Of a DNA stretch of 64,000 nt, positions 24,891 to 31,881 are shown in pieces. A model generated the notes under the pieces. That model was not told where the DNA came from, did no database searches, and saw only the letters and a list, made by a program, of their open reading frames with translations. Source of the stretch: Streptomyces nojiriensis (GTDB lineage: Bacteria; Actinomycetota; Actinomycetes; Streptomycetales; Streptomycetaceae); the NCBI RefSeq assembly GCF_017639205.1, contig NZ_CP071139.1, positions 1,240,001 to 1,304,000 on the forward strand, written 5' to 3'. Both the position numbers and the translations under genes were made by a program. The stretch's first letter is position 1. Every line of letters begins with the position of its first letter.

Positions 24891-26387
24891 CTACACCCCC
24901 GTGACGCGCGGGCCGCGCGACGCCGGGGTGTCGGGGAGGGCCAGCTTGATCTCCTGGCGCAGGTCCTCGATGCGCGCGTACCCGGCGTACTGGGCGGTGA
25001 GCCGGTACATCTCCCGCAGCCGGTCCCAGGTCCGGTGCGAGGAGGTCTCGTTCATGGAGACCAGGGCGAGGCGCGCGTACCGGTCGGCCTGCTCCGGCTC
25101 GTCGGCGATGAAGCAGGCCGAGGCCATGGAGATGTAGTCGAAGATCTGCGAGCGCTGGTAGCCCTCGCCTCGCAGCCGCAGGGCCTCCCTGGCGTGGCGC
25201 GCGGCGATCGGCGCCGCGGCGGCGTCGTGGTCCGCCAGGGTCCGGTACGCGAGGGCCTGCATGCCGTGCAGGTCGGCCTCGTCGAAGTGCTGCATCCAGC
25301 TCGGCGGCGGTACATCGCCCTTGTCGGAGACGAAGAGCTCCTCCGCCTCGCCCAGCGTGCGGCGCATGGCCTGCCCCTTGCCCATGGCGGCCTGCGCCCA
25401 GGCCTCGATGGTGTGCAGCATGGCGCGCGTGCGCGGGAGCGTCTGTTCGCCCGAGCCGGACTGGGCGAGCTTCATCAGGTCCAGGGCCTCGTTCGGCTTG
25501 CCCAGGTGGACCATCTGCCGGGCCGCACGGGACAGCGCCTCGCCCGCGCGCGGCCGGTCGCCGCCCTCGCGGGCCGCGTGCGCGGCGATGACGAAGTACT
25601 TCTGCGCCGTGGGTTCGAGCCCCACGTCGTGGGACATCCAGCCGGCGAGGACCGCCAGGTTGGCCGCCACCCCCCAGAGCCGCCGCTGGAGGTGGTCCGG
25701 GTGGTGGTAGGCGAGCATGCCGCCCACCTCGTTGAGCTGGCCGACGACGGCCTTGCGCTGGAGTCCGCCACCCCTGGAGGCGTCCCAGGCACGGAACACC
25801 TCCACGGAGCGCTCCAGGGCCTCGATCTCCTGGGAGCCGATCGGAGCGGCCTCGTAGCGGTCGTAGCCCGCTGGATCGGCCTGGAAGGATTCCCCGAAGT
25901 TCCGGGCCCCCTTGGCGAGGGCGGGGTCGGTGTGCAGCCAGTCGTACATGGCGTTGGTGAGGGCGGAGCCGGCGGTGAGCACCGCTCCCGCGCCCATCAG
26001 ACCGCGACGGTTGAGCATGAGGTCCATTCCCGTGAATTCGGTGAGGACCGCGGCTGTGCGTTCGGGCGCCCAGGGCATTCCGTCGGGGTTCTCACGAGCC
26101 CCGTCCGGCTGCCGTCTGGAGGTGCGCCGCTGCCGTACGAACCCGAGGTCCTCGATGGTCACGACACGACCGAGCCGCTCGGTGAACAGTGCTGCCAGTA
26201 CCGTGGGCACCGGTTCGCGGGGGGCCTCCCCCATGTCGATCCAGCGCCGCACCCGCGAGGTGTCGGTGGCCAGTTGGGGGTGGCCCATGGCCGCCGCCTG
26301 CCTGTTCACCATCCTCGCCAGTTCGCCCTTCGACCAGCCGGCCAGGCCGAACAGGTCGTTCAAGCGGGTGTTTGGACCTTTGCTCAC
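24891..26387 (-). CDS. NsdA-family regulator of differentiation and antibiotic production
   Basis: A 498-residue regulator closely resembling Streptomyces NsdA-type proteins, which negatively affect sporulation and antibiotic production in S. coelicolor. The N-terminal region (TRLNDLFGLAGWSKGELARMVNRQA; TDTSRVRRWIDMGEAPREPVP; TERLGRVVTIEDLG) is the family's HTH-like start. The C-terminal 300 residues are TPR-like helices (GWMSHDVGLEPTAQKYF; RAMLHTIEAWAQA; DEADLHGMQALAYRTL). I chose the GTG at 26387 because the family start is near MxKGPNTRL and GGGGG lies about 6 nt upstream. It could be NsdA itself or a paralog such as NsdB; the nitrogen-regulation neighbours I recall for nsdA in S. coelicolor are not here. 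Three TTCGCCA repeats lie in the divergent upstream region. Confidence 0.82.
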   Translation of the reverse strand: MSKGPNTRLNDLFGLAGWSKGELARMVNRQAAAMGHPQLATDTSRVRRWIDMGEAPREPVPTVLAALFTERLGRVVTIEDLGFVRQRRTSRRQPDGARENPDGMPWAPERTAAVLTEFTGMDLMLNRRGLMGAGAVLTAGSALTNAMYDWLHTDPALAKGARNFGESFQADPAGYDRYEAAPIGSQEIEALERSVEVFRAWDASRGGGLQRKAVVGQLNEVGGMLAYHHPDHLQRRLWGVAANLAVLAGWMSHDVGLEPTAQKYFVIAAHAAREGGDRPRAGEALSRAARQMVHLGKPNEALDLMKLAQSGSGEQTLPRTRAMLHTIEAWAQAAMGKGQAMRRTLGEAEELFVSDKGDVPPPSWMQHFDEADLHGMQALAYRTLADHDAAAAPIAARHAREALRLRGEGYQRSQIFDYISMASACFIADEPEQADRYARLALVSMNETSSHRTWDRLREMYRLTAQYAGYARIEDLRQEIKLALPDTPASRGPRVTGV

Positions 26388-26618
26388 GTCAAGCCCCCAG
26401 GTTCTCGGCTGAGTTGACAGTAGCCCGCCGGTAGGTGCCCAGGGACTATTCGCCAGGCTTCGCCAGGGCACGCCCGATGGTTCGCCACCTTGCCCCGGGT
26501 GTCAGGTAGGAATGCGCCTCCCCGACCCGGTTCACCGGCGGAACTCCCCAGGGTGAAGTACGGGATCCGGCGGGGCGGCGTACGCAACTCGTCGGCGCAC
26601 GAAGGGATCCGTATCACC

Positions 26619-27743
26619 ATGTACGCAGCAACCTCCTCCGTGTCCGCACCGGTCCGGTCGCACCGCACGCTCCCGGCTGGCGGCGGCCCCTACCTCGAAC
26701 CCGGCCGCCCGGCGGCTCCGGCACAGGGCGCCGTCCGGGCGCGGCGAATGCCGGGTACCGGATCACTGCCCGTCAGCGGAAGAATCGATCTCTCGGGGCC
26801 GCAGGGGGCGCAGCTGCGCACCGCGCTCGCCTCGGTGCAGCGGATCTGTCCGGAGTTCGCCCCGGTGCAGGTACTGCGGCGCAGCGGCCGCTCGGTCCTC
26901 CTGGTCGGCACCACCGGACGGATGACCGCCGTCGCGAAGGTGTTACTGGACCACTCGCCCGAGTGGCGTGAGCGCTACCGGCACGAAATAGCGGCATACC
27001 GGACCTTCGTCCGGCACCGCCCACCGGTCCGGGTGCCGCGGCTGATCGCCGCCGACCCCGAGAACTGCACGCTCGTGGTGGAGCGGATGGCCGGCCGGGT
27101 CGCGGCACTGCAGCGGCACCCGGTGGAGCCGCCGCCGCGGGTGGACCTCCGGGCGGCCCTGGGCGCGGTGTCCCGGGTCAACCAGTGGCGGCCGCCGGCG
27201 GAGTTGTTCGGCACTCCGATGAACTACGCGCGGCGGATCGCCCGCGACTACGAGTTGGGGCTGCTGACCGACCGGGACCTCGGCGACCTGCAGAAGCTGC
27301 TGCACGGCGTGAAGCTGTCGGGCACGGCGTTGCAGTTCAACCACGGGGACGCCCTGCTGTCGAACCTGCTGCTGTCGCCGGCCGGTCCGGTCCTGCTCGA
27401 CTGGGAGCACGCCGGCTGGTACCTGCCGGGGTACGACCTGGCCACGCTGTGGACGGTACTGGGCGACGCCCCGGCCGCCCGTGCCCAGATCAGCCGGCTC
27501 GCCCAGTCGGCCGGTCCGGCCGCGCGGGACGCCTTCCTGGTCAATCTGATGCTGGTGCTGACCCGGGAGATCCGGATGTCCGAGACGGCGGTGCAGCGCT
27601 CGATGCTGGCGACCACCCCGGCCCAGCCGCTGCCGGTGGGCGCCCTGTCCTCCGGTGAGGAGCAGCGGCTGCTGCTCCGCCGCCTGCACGACGACGCGGG
27701 GATGGCGCGCCGAGCGGTCCGCGCGGCGGTCGGCACGCGCTGA
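26619..27743 (+). CDS. Aminoglycoside phosphotransferase-family (APH) kinase-like protein
   Basis: A 374-residue protein with APH/choline-kinase fold. The N-lobe strand [17 protein letters not shown] supplies the ATP lysine. The catalytic loop is [13 protein letters not shown] (about residue 243), and the metal-binding Asp is in [10 protein letters not shown] (about 258). The first 60 residues are Pro/Gly/Arg-rich and may be disordered. Substrates of this group include small-molecule hydroxyls; resistance cannot be assumed. Codon 109 is TTA (26943-26945), so expression should be bldA-dependent, which fits its position divergent to an NsdA-family gene. GAAGGGA lies 11 nt before the ATG. A terminator follows the stop. 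Confidence 0.85.
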   Translation: MYAATSSVSAPVRSHRTLPAGGGPYLEPGRPAAPAQGAVRARRMPGTGSLPVSGRIDLSGPQGAQLRTALASVQRICPEFAPVQVLRRSGRSVLLVGTTGRMTAVAKVLLDHSPEWRERYRHEIAAYRTFVRHRPPVRVPRLIAADPENCTLVVERMAGRVAALQRHPVEPPPRVDLRAALGAVSRVNQWRPPAELFGTPMNYARRIARDYELGLLTDRDLGDLQKLLHGVKLSGTALQFNHGDALLSNLLLSPAGPVLLDWEHAGWYLPGYDLATLWTVLGDAPAARAQISRLAQSAGPAARDAFLVNLMLVLTREIRMSETAVQRSMLATTPAQPLPVGALSSGEEQRLLLRRLHDDAGMARRAVRAAVGTR

Positions 27744-27757
27744 CCCTCCCCCGATAC

Positions 27758-27794
27758 GCGAAGCCCCGTGGCCCCCACCGCCGCGGGGTTTCGC
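27758..27794 (+). terminator. Terminator of the APH-family gene
   Basis: GCGAAGCCCCG pairs with CGGGGTTTCGC over 11 bp with one G-T wobble and an intervening C-rich loop, starting 15 bp after the stop. It ends in CCTTTCC. Confidence 0.78.
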
Positions 27795-27961
27795 CCTTTC
27801 CGGGCGCGGACGCGACGACGCGGCTCCCTCATCCGCGAGGCGGACCGGTCTCCCCCGCACGGTGGAGGCGGATCCGTCCGGGGGGCGATCCGGGCACGCC
27901 CGTGCAGCTGCGATCTTCGAAGCCGAGCGGGCAAGGGCTGCCCGCGGCTCCGGAGGAAACC

Positions 27962-28555
27962 GTGTCCTTGCACACCGATGCCCGCCCGGCGGGCGGTGGC
28001 GTCCGCGCCGCCTGGAAGGCCGCGCACACCCCGGTGGCGGGGGTTCCGCGCTGGGTGCGCATCTGCGCGTTCGCCATCCCGTTCACCGTCCTGCCGTCCG
28101 GCCTGTGGCGGCTGGGCCTGCTCTTCGTCGACCATTCCTCGGCGGACAGCGGGCAGTTGCCGGACTGGCTGCCGCTGGAGGTGTACGTCGTGCTCCTCTC
28201 GGTGGTCTCCGAGCTGCTGGCCTTCACCGCGGTCGGGCTGGTGGCCGCGTGGGGCGAGGTGCTCCCCCGCTGGATCCCGGTGCTGGGCGGCCGGCGGATC
28301 CCGGTGGCGGCGGCCGGCGTCCCGGCGGCGCTCGGCGCCGTCGCGCTCACCGCTCTGTGGACGGTCCTCGCAGCGCTGACCCAGTTGGCCGGGACCACCC
28401 TCCAGGGAGATCCGGTGCCCGCGGACTTCCCCAGTGAGGTGGGTGGCTGGACCGCGCTGTGGTTCTACGTCTGCTACGCCCCGCTCGTCCTGTGGGGTCC
28501 GCTGCTCGGCGTGGTGACGGTGGCCTACTGGAGGCGGCGGCGCCGGATGTCTTGA
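27962..28555 (+). CDS. Four-helix integral membrane protein, unknown function
   Basis: A 197-residue membrane protein with four predicted transmembrane helices, starting near ICAFAIPFTVLPSGLW, VYVVLLSVVSELLAFTAVGL, AAAGVPAALGAVALTALWTV and WFYVCYAPLVLWGPLLGVV, and a basic C-terminus (WRRRRRMS) placing the tail in the cytoplasm. The start is the GTG at 27962, with CGGAGGAAAC ending one base before it, a strong but close ribosome binding site. No family signature is recognised. The end is only about 25 bp from the operator of the ketosteroid dehydrogenase-like gene, so the two are probably transcribed separately. Confidence 0.8.
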   Translation: MSLHTDARPAGGGVRAAWKAAHTPVAGVPRWVRICAFAIPFTVLPSGLWRLGLLFVDHSSADSGQLPDWLPLEVYVVLLSVVSELLAFTAVGLVAAWGEVLPRWIPVLGGRRIPVAAAGVPAALGAVALTALWTVLAALTQLAGTTLQGDPVPADFPSEVGGWTALWFYVCYAPLVLWGPLLGVVTVAYWRRRRRMS

Positions 28556-28578
28556 CATCACATGATCCCCCGAACACT

Positions 28579-28599
28579 TTTCTGACTCAGCATCAGAAA
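28579..28599. promoter_or_regulatory. Operator TTTCTGA-N7-TCAGAAA upstream of the ketosteroid dehydrogenase-like gene
   Basis: A perfect inverted repeat with 7-bp arms, 45 bp before the ATG at 28645. The core TCTGA-N7-TCAGA (28581-28597) recurs at 41652-41668 and 57046-57062 with the same spacing. An overlapping smaller hairpin, CAGCAT-N5-ATGCTG (28588-28604), also exists. Confidence 0.78.
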
Positions 28600-28644
28600 T
28601 GCTGGAGGCACTTCCCCTCCTCCCCACACCGCTGGAGCCTGCCC

Positions 28645-30438
28645 ATGTCCGCACGTGCTTCACGCACCACCCCCGCCGCCCTCCCGTCCAGACGCGCGGT
28701 CCTCGCCGGTACGGGCGCCGGGGTGCTCGCCGCCACCGTGCTGCCGTCCGCCACCGCCCGGGCCGACGGCGCCCAGGACGGGCCCCCGCTCGGCGAGTAC
28801 GACGTCGTCGTGGTCGGGTCCGGGGCCGCCGGGATGACCGCCGCGCTCGCCGCCGCCAAGCGGGGGCTGAGCGTGCTGGTGGTGGAGAAGGCCCCGACCT
28901 TCGGCGGGTCGGCCGCCCGGTCCGGAGCCGGTATCTGGCTGCCCAACAATGCGGTGATCCTGGGTGCGGGGGTGCCGGACACCCCGCAGAAGGCGGCGGC
29001 GTACCTCGCGGCCGTCGTCGGGCCCGAGGTGCCGGCCGACCGCCAGGCCGCGTTCCTCGCCAACGGGCCGCGGATGCTGGACTTCGTGATGGCCAACAGC
29101 CCGCTGAGGTTCCGCTTCATGGAGGGCTACAGCGACTACTACCCCGACCTGCCGGGCGGGCTGCCGAACGGCCGCTCCATCGAGCCGGACCAGATCGACG
29201 GGAACATCCTGGGCGCCGAACTGGCCCGCCTGAACCCGGCGTACATGCCCGTCCCGGCCGGAATGGTGGTCTTCAGCCAGGACTACAAGTGGCTGAACCT
29301 GGCGGCGGTGAGCGCCAAGGGGCTCGCCGTGTCCACCGAGTGCCTGGCCCGCGGCACGAAGGCGGCGCTGCGGGGCGAGAAGCCGCTGACGATGGGCCAG
29401 GCCCTGGCGGCCGGGCTGCGCGCCGGGCTCCAGCGGGCCGGGGTTCCGGTGTGGCTGAACAGCCCGCTGGTGGACCTGGTCCTGGAGGGCGGCGCGGTCA
29501 CCGGCGTGGTGGTGGAGCAGGGCGGCGTACGGGGCACCGTACGGGCCCGGCGCGGGGTGGTCATCGGCTCGGGCGGGTTCGAGCACAACGCGGCGATGCG
29601 GGCGCAGTACCAGCAGCAGCCCATCGGCACCCAGTGGTCGGTGGGCGCGAAGGAGAACACCGGCGACGGGATCCGGGCGGGGCAGCGGGCCGGGGCCTCG
29701 CTGGCGCTGATGGAGGACGCGTGGTGGGGGCCGTCGATCCCGCTGCCCGGGGAGCCGTACTTCTGTCTCGCCGAACGGACCCTGCCGGGCGGGCTGATCG
29801 TGAACGCGAACGGCGCCCGGTTCGTCAACGAGGCGGCGCCGTACAGCGATGTGGTGCACGTGATGTACGAGAAGGACCGCGGCGCGGTCGGCTCGCACAT
29901 CCCGGCGTGGCTGATCGTGGATCAGAACTACCGCAACAGGTACCTGTTCAAGGACATCCTGCCGACGCTGCCCTTCCCGGACGCGTGGTACCAGGCGGGT
30001 GCGGCGAAGAAGGCATGGACCTGGGACGCGCTGGCCGGTCAGATCGGGGTCCCGGCGGCGGCGCTGCGGGCGACGCTGGGCCGGTTCAACGCGCAGGCGT
30101 GGAGCGGCGACGACGCCGACTTCCACCGGGGCGACACGGCGTACGACCACTACTACACGGACCCGAGCGTGCACCCGAACTCGTGTCTGGCACCCGTCTG
30201 GGTCCCGCCGTTCTACGCGTTCAAGATCGTGCCCGGGGATCTCGGTACGAAGGGCGGCATCGTGACCGATGCCCGGGCGCGGGCCCTGCGCCCGGACGGC
30301 TCGGTGATCCCGGGCCTGTACGCGGCCGGCAACGCGAGCGCCGCGGTGATGGGCCACAGCTACGCCGGGGCCGGATCTACGATCGGCCCCGCGATGACCT
30401 TCGGCTACGTGGCGGCGAACGCCATCGCGGACGCGTGA
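28645..30438 (+). CDS. kstD: 3-ketosteroid delta-1-dehydrogenase-like flavoprotein (KstD family)
   Basis: FAD-dependent enzyme of 597 residues that would introduce a double bond at C1-C2 of a 3-oxosteroid ring, or a close relative acting on another cyclic ketone. A twin-arginine-like leader (SRRAVLAGTGAGVLAATVL, about residues 15-33) predicts export or membrane surface location, not universal among KstD enzymes. The FAD motif is VVVGSGAAGMTAALAAAKRG (about 54-73), with GGSAARSGAGIWLP after it. The C-terminal block VMGHSYAGAGSTIGPAMTFG matches the KstD motif containing the active-site Tyr and Gly. A fumarate reductase-like succinate dehydrogenase family member is the main alternative. A TCTGA-type operator sits 45 bp upstream. 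Confidence 0.82.
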   Translation: MSARASRTTPAALPSRRAVLAGTGAGVLAATVLPSATARADGAQDGPPLGEYDVVVVGSGAAGMTAALAAAKRGLSVLVVEKAPTFGGSAARSGAGIWLPNNAVILGAGVPDTPQKAAAYLAAVVGPEVPADRQAAFLANGPRMLDFVMANSPLRFRFMEGYSDYYPDLPGGLPNGRSIEPDQIDGNILGAELARLNPAYMPVPAGMVVFSQDYKWLNLAAVSAKGLAVSTECLARGTKAALRGEKPLTMGQALAAGLRAGLQRAGVPVWLNSPLVDLVLEGGAVTGVVVEQGGVRGTVRARRGVVIGSGGFEHNAAMRAQYQQQPIGTQWSVGAKENTGDGIRAGQRAGASLALMEDAWWGPSIPLPGEPYFCLAERTLPGGLIVNANGARFVNEAAPYSDVVHVMYEKDRGAVGSHIPAWLIVDQNYRNRYLFKDILPTLPFPDAWYQAGAAKKAWTWDALAGQIGVPAAALRATLGRFNAQAWSGDDADFHRGDTAYDHYYTDPSVHPNSCLAPVWVPPFYAFKIVPGDLGTKGGIVTDARARALRPDGSVIPGLYAAGNASAAVMGHSYAGAGSTIGPAMTFGYVAANAIADA

Positions 30439-30477
30439 GGACAGTGCCGGGGGATCCCCCGCCGGGGATCCTGACGG

Positions 30478-30978
30478 TCAGCCCTGCTGGAAGAGCTCGG
30501 CGGGGAGCGGCTTCAGGAGGGCGTACAGGTCGTCGGTGATCGGGCGGTCCCAGCTGGCGATGGTGACCAGCACGTTGTCGCTGCGGTCGAACTGGACGCA
30601 GGAGATGCGGGACTCCGACAGCTTGATCTTCCGGACGATGAGGAGGTTGTCGCCCTGCATGACGGGGCAGTCCTCGACACCGGTGACCTCGACGTCCTCG
30701 TCGTTCTCCAGTGCGTCGAGGAGCTGGGCGACCTCGAAGGGGATCTGGCCGTCGGTGAGGTCGCGTGCCGGGGAGCCCTCCGGGAGGTTCCCGATGATCA
30801 TCGCGGGGCCGCGTCCGCCGAACAGGTCGTAGCGGAGGAAGACACCCTGGCAGCTGCCGTCGGGCGCGGGCAGCAGCCCGGCCCCGAGATTGCCCGGCCA
30901 GTCCCCCGGGTCCATGGCCAGGACATCGAAGTCCGGGCCGGCGGGAGTGGCGGCGCGGTGGCGGCGGAGGAAGGACAT
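30478..30978 (-). CDS. Conserved actinobacterial protein of unknown function
   Basis: A 166-residue soluble protein starting MSFLRRHRAATPAGPDFDVLAM. It contains FLRYDLFGGRGPAMIIGNLPEG and a C-terminal half VQFDRSDNVLVTIASWDRPI typical of a conserved Streptomyces hypothetical family with no assigned role. There is no signal peptide or catalytic motif. The ATG at 30978 is followed by a basic N-terminus. The gene is convergent with the KstD-like gene, 39 bp apart. Confidence 0.75.
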   Translation of the reverse strand: MSFLRRHRAATPAGPDFDVLAMDPGDWPGNLGAGLLPAPDGSCQGVFLRYDLFGGRGPAMIIGNLPEGSPARDLTDGQIPFEVAQLLDALENDEDVEVTGVEDCPVMQGDNLLIVRKIKLSESRISCVQFDRSDNVLVTIASWDRPITDDLYALLKPLPAELFQQG

Positions 30979-31076
30979 GCCGCCATGGTACGTGGCCGCG
31001 CGAGTTTTCCGGCCCGGGGGCCCGCATCCGGCGACCTGTCCCGGCCGGGCCCCGACCCGGCCCCCGGCCCGGCCCG

Positions 31077-31847
31077 TCAGACCGGTGGGACGAGCGTGAA
31101 CCAGTACGGGAGCAGGGCGGCGTCGCCGGTGACCTGCAGGGCGGTGGGCGGGAGGCGGCGCCAGAGGAACAGGGCAAGGTCGGAAGCGGTGCCGGAGGCC
31201 TCGACGTCCGCCGGGAGGGTGGAAGCGGGCTCCAGCAGGACCTGGTCCCCCGAGAAGACGACCGTCCAGGATTCCGGACCGTCGGTACGCCGGAAGCGGT
31301 ACCTCTGCCCCGTGCCCGGCGGTGCCTGCTGCCAGCCGCGGCGGGCCGGAGCCATCACCTCGATCGTCTGGGTCACGGCGTCCGCGGCCATGTCCGGGGC
31401 GAGGCGGCCCGGGGTGCCGGTCGCGGATTCGGCGTCCCAGCGGTGCACGGCCAGCTCGATCAGCTGCATCCGGAGCCAGAATCCCGCGGTCTGCTCCACC
31501 GACCAGGTCCAGACCGCCGTGTCGGGCCCCAGCTCCTGGAAGAGCTCCGCCAGGTCCCGGGCGCCCTGCGCGAACCAGTCGGTCAGCCCGTCCGGGTCGC
31601 CGGGGGCCTCGGGGAGGGCGAGCCCGGCGGGGTCGGGCGGGGCCGTGAGCCGTTCGCGCAGGACGTACGCGAGGTAGCGGTGCACTCCGCCCAGGTGCCG
31701 GACGAGGTCGGCGACCGTCCAGCCGGGGCACGAGGGGACCGCGGGCACCGGCTCTCCGAGGTCGAGCGCCCGGCGCACCGCTTTCTCGAACGCCGCCGTC
31801 TCGGTCCGGAAGGGGGCGAGTCTTTCGGCATGATCCACATGATCCAT
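31077..31847 (-). CDS. Maleylpyruvate isomerase-family, mycothiol-dependent-type protein
   Basis: A 256-residue protein of the MDMPI/DinB-like fold, used by actinobacterial mycothiol-dependent enzymes. The N-terminal metal-site helices include SCPGWTVADLVRHLGGVHRY (about residues 40-60, with the His ligand). A second helix, MQLIELAVHRWDAE (about 140), supplies the conserved Glu and His. The C-terminal MDMPI_C-like domain has YRFRRTDGPESWTVVF. The exact reaction is unknown; many family members are thiol-transfer or isomerase enzymes. The ATG at 31847 is preferred to upstream codons. It follows the large AAA/LuxR-like gene after 34 nt on the same strand, so it may share its transcript. Confidence 0.87.
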   Translation of the reverse strand: MDHVDHAERLAPFRTETAAFEKAVRRALDLGEPVPAVPSCPGWTVADLVRHLGGVHRYLAYVLRERLTAPPDPAGLALPEAPGDPDGLTDWFAQGARDLAELFQELGPDTAVWTWSVEQTAGFWLRMQLIELAVHRWDAESATGTPGRLAPDMAADAVTQTIEVMAPARRGWQQAPPGTGQRYRFRRTDGPESWTVVFSGDQVLLEPASTLPADVEASGTASDLALFLWRRLPPTALQVTGDAALLPYWFTLVPPV

Positions 31848-31881
31848 ACGGGCATGCCTGCCCACCGGGCGGCGGATCCGA

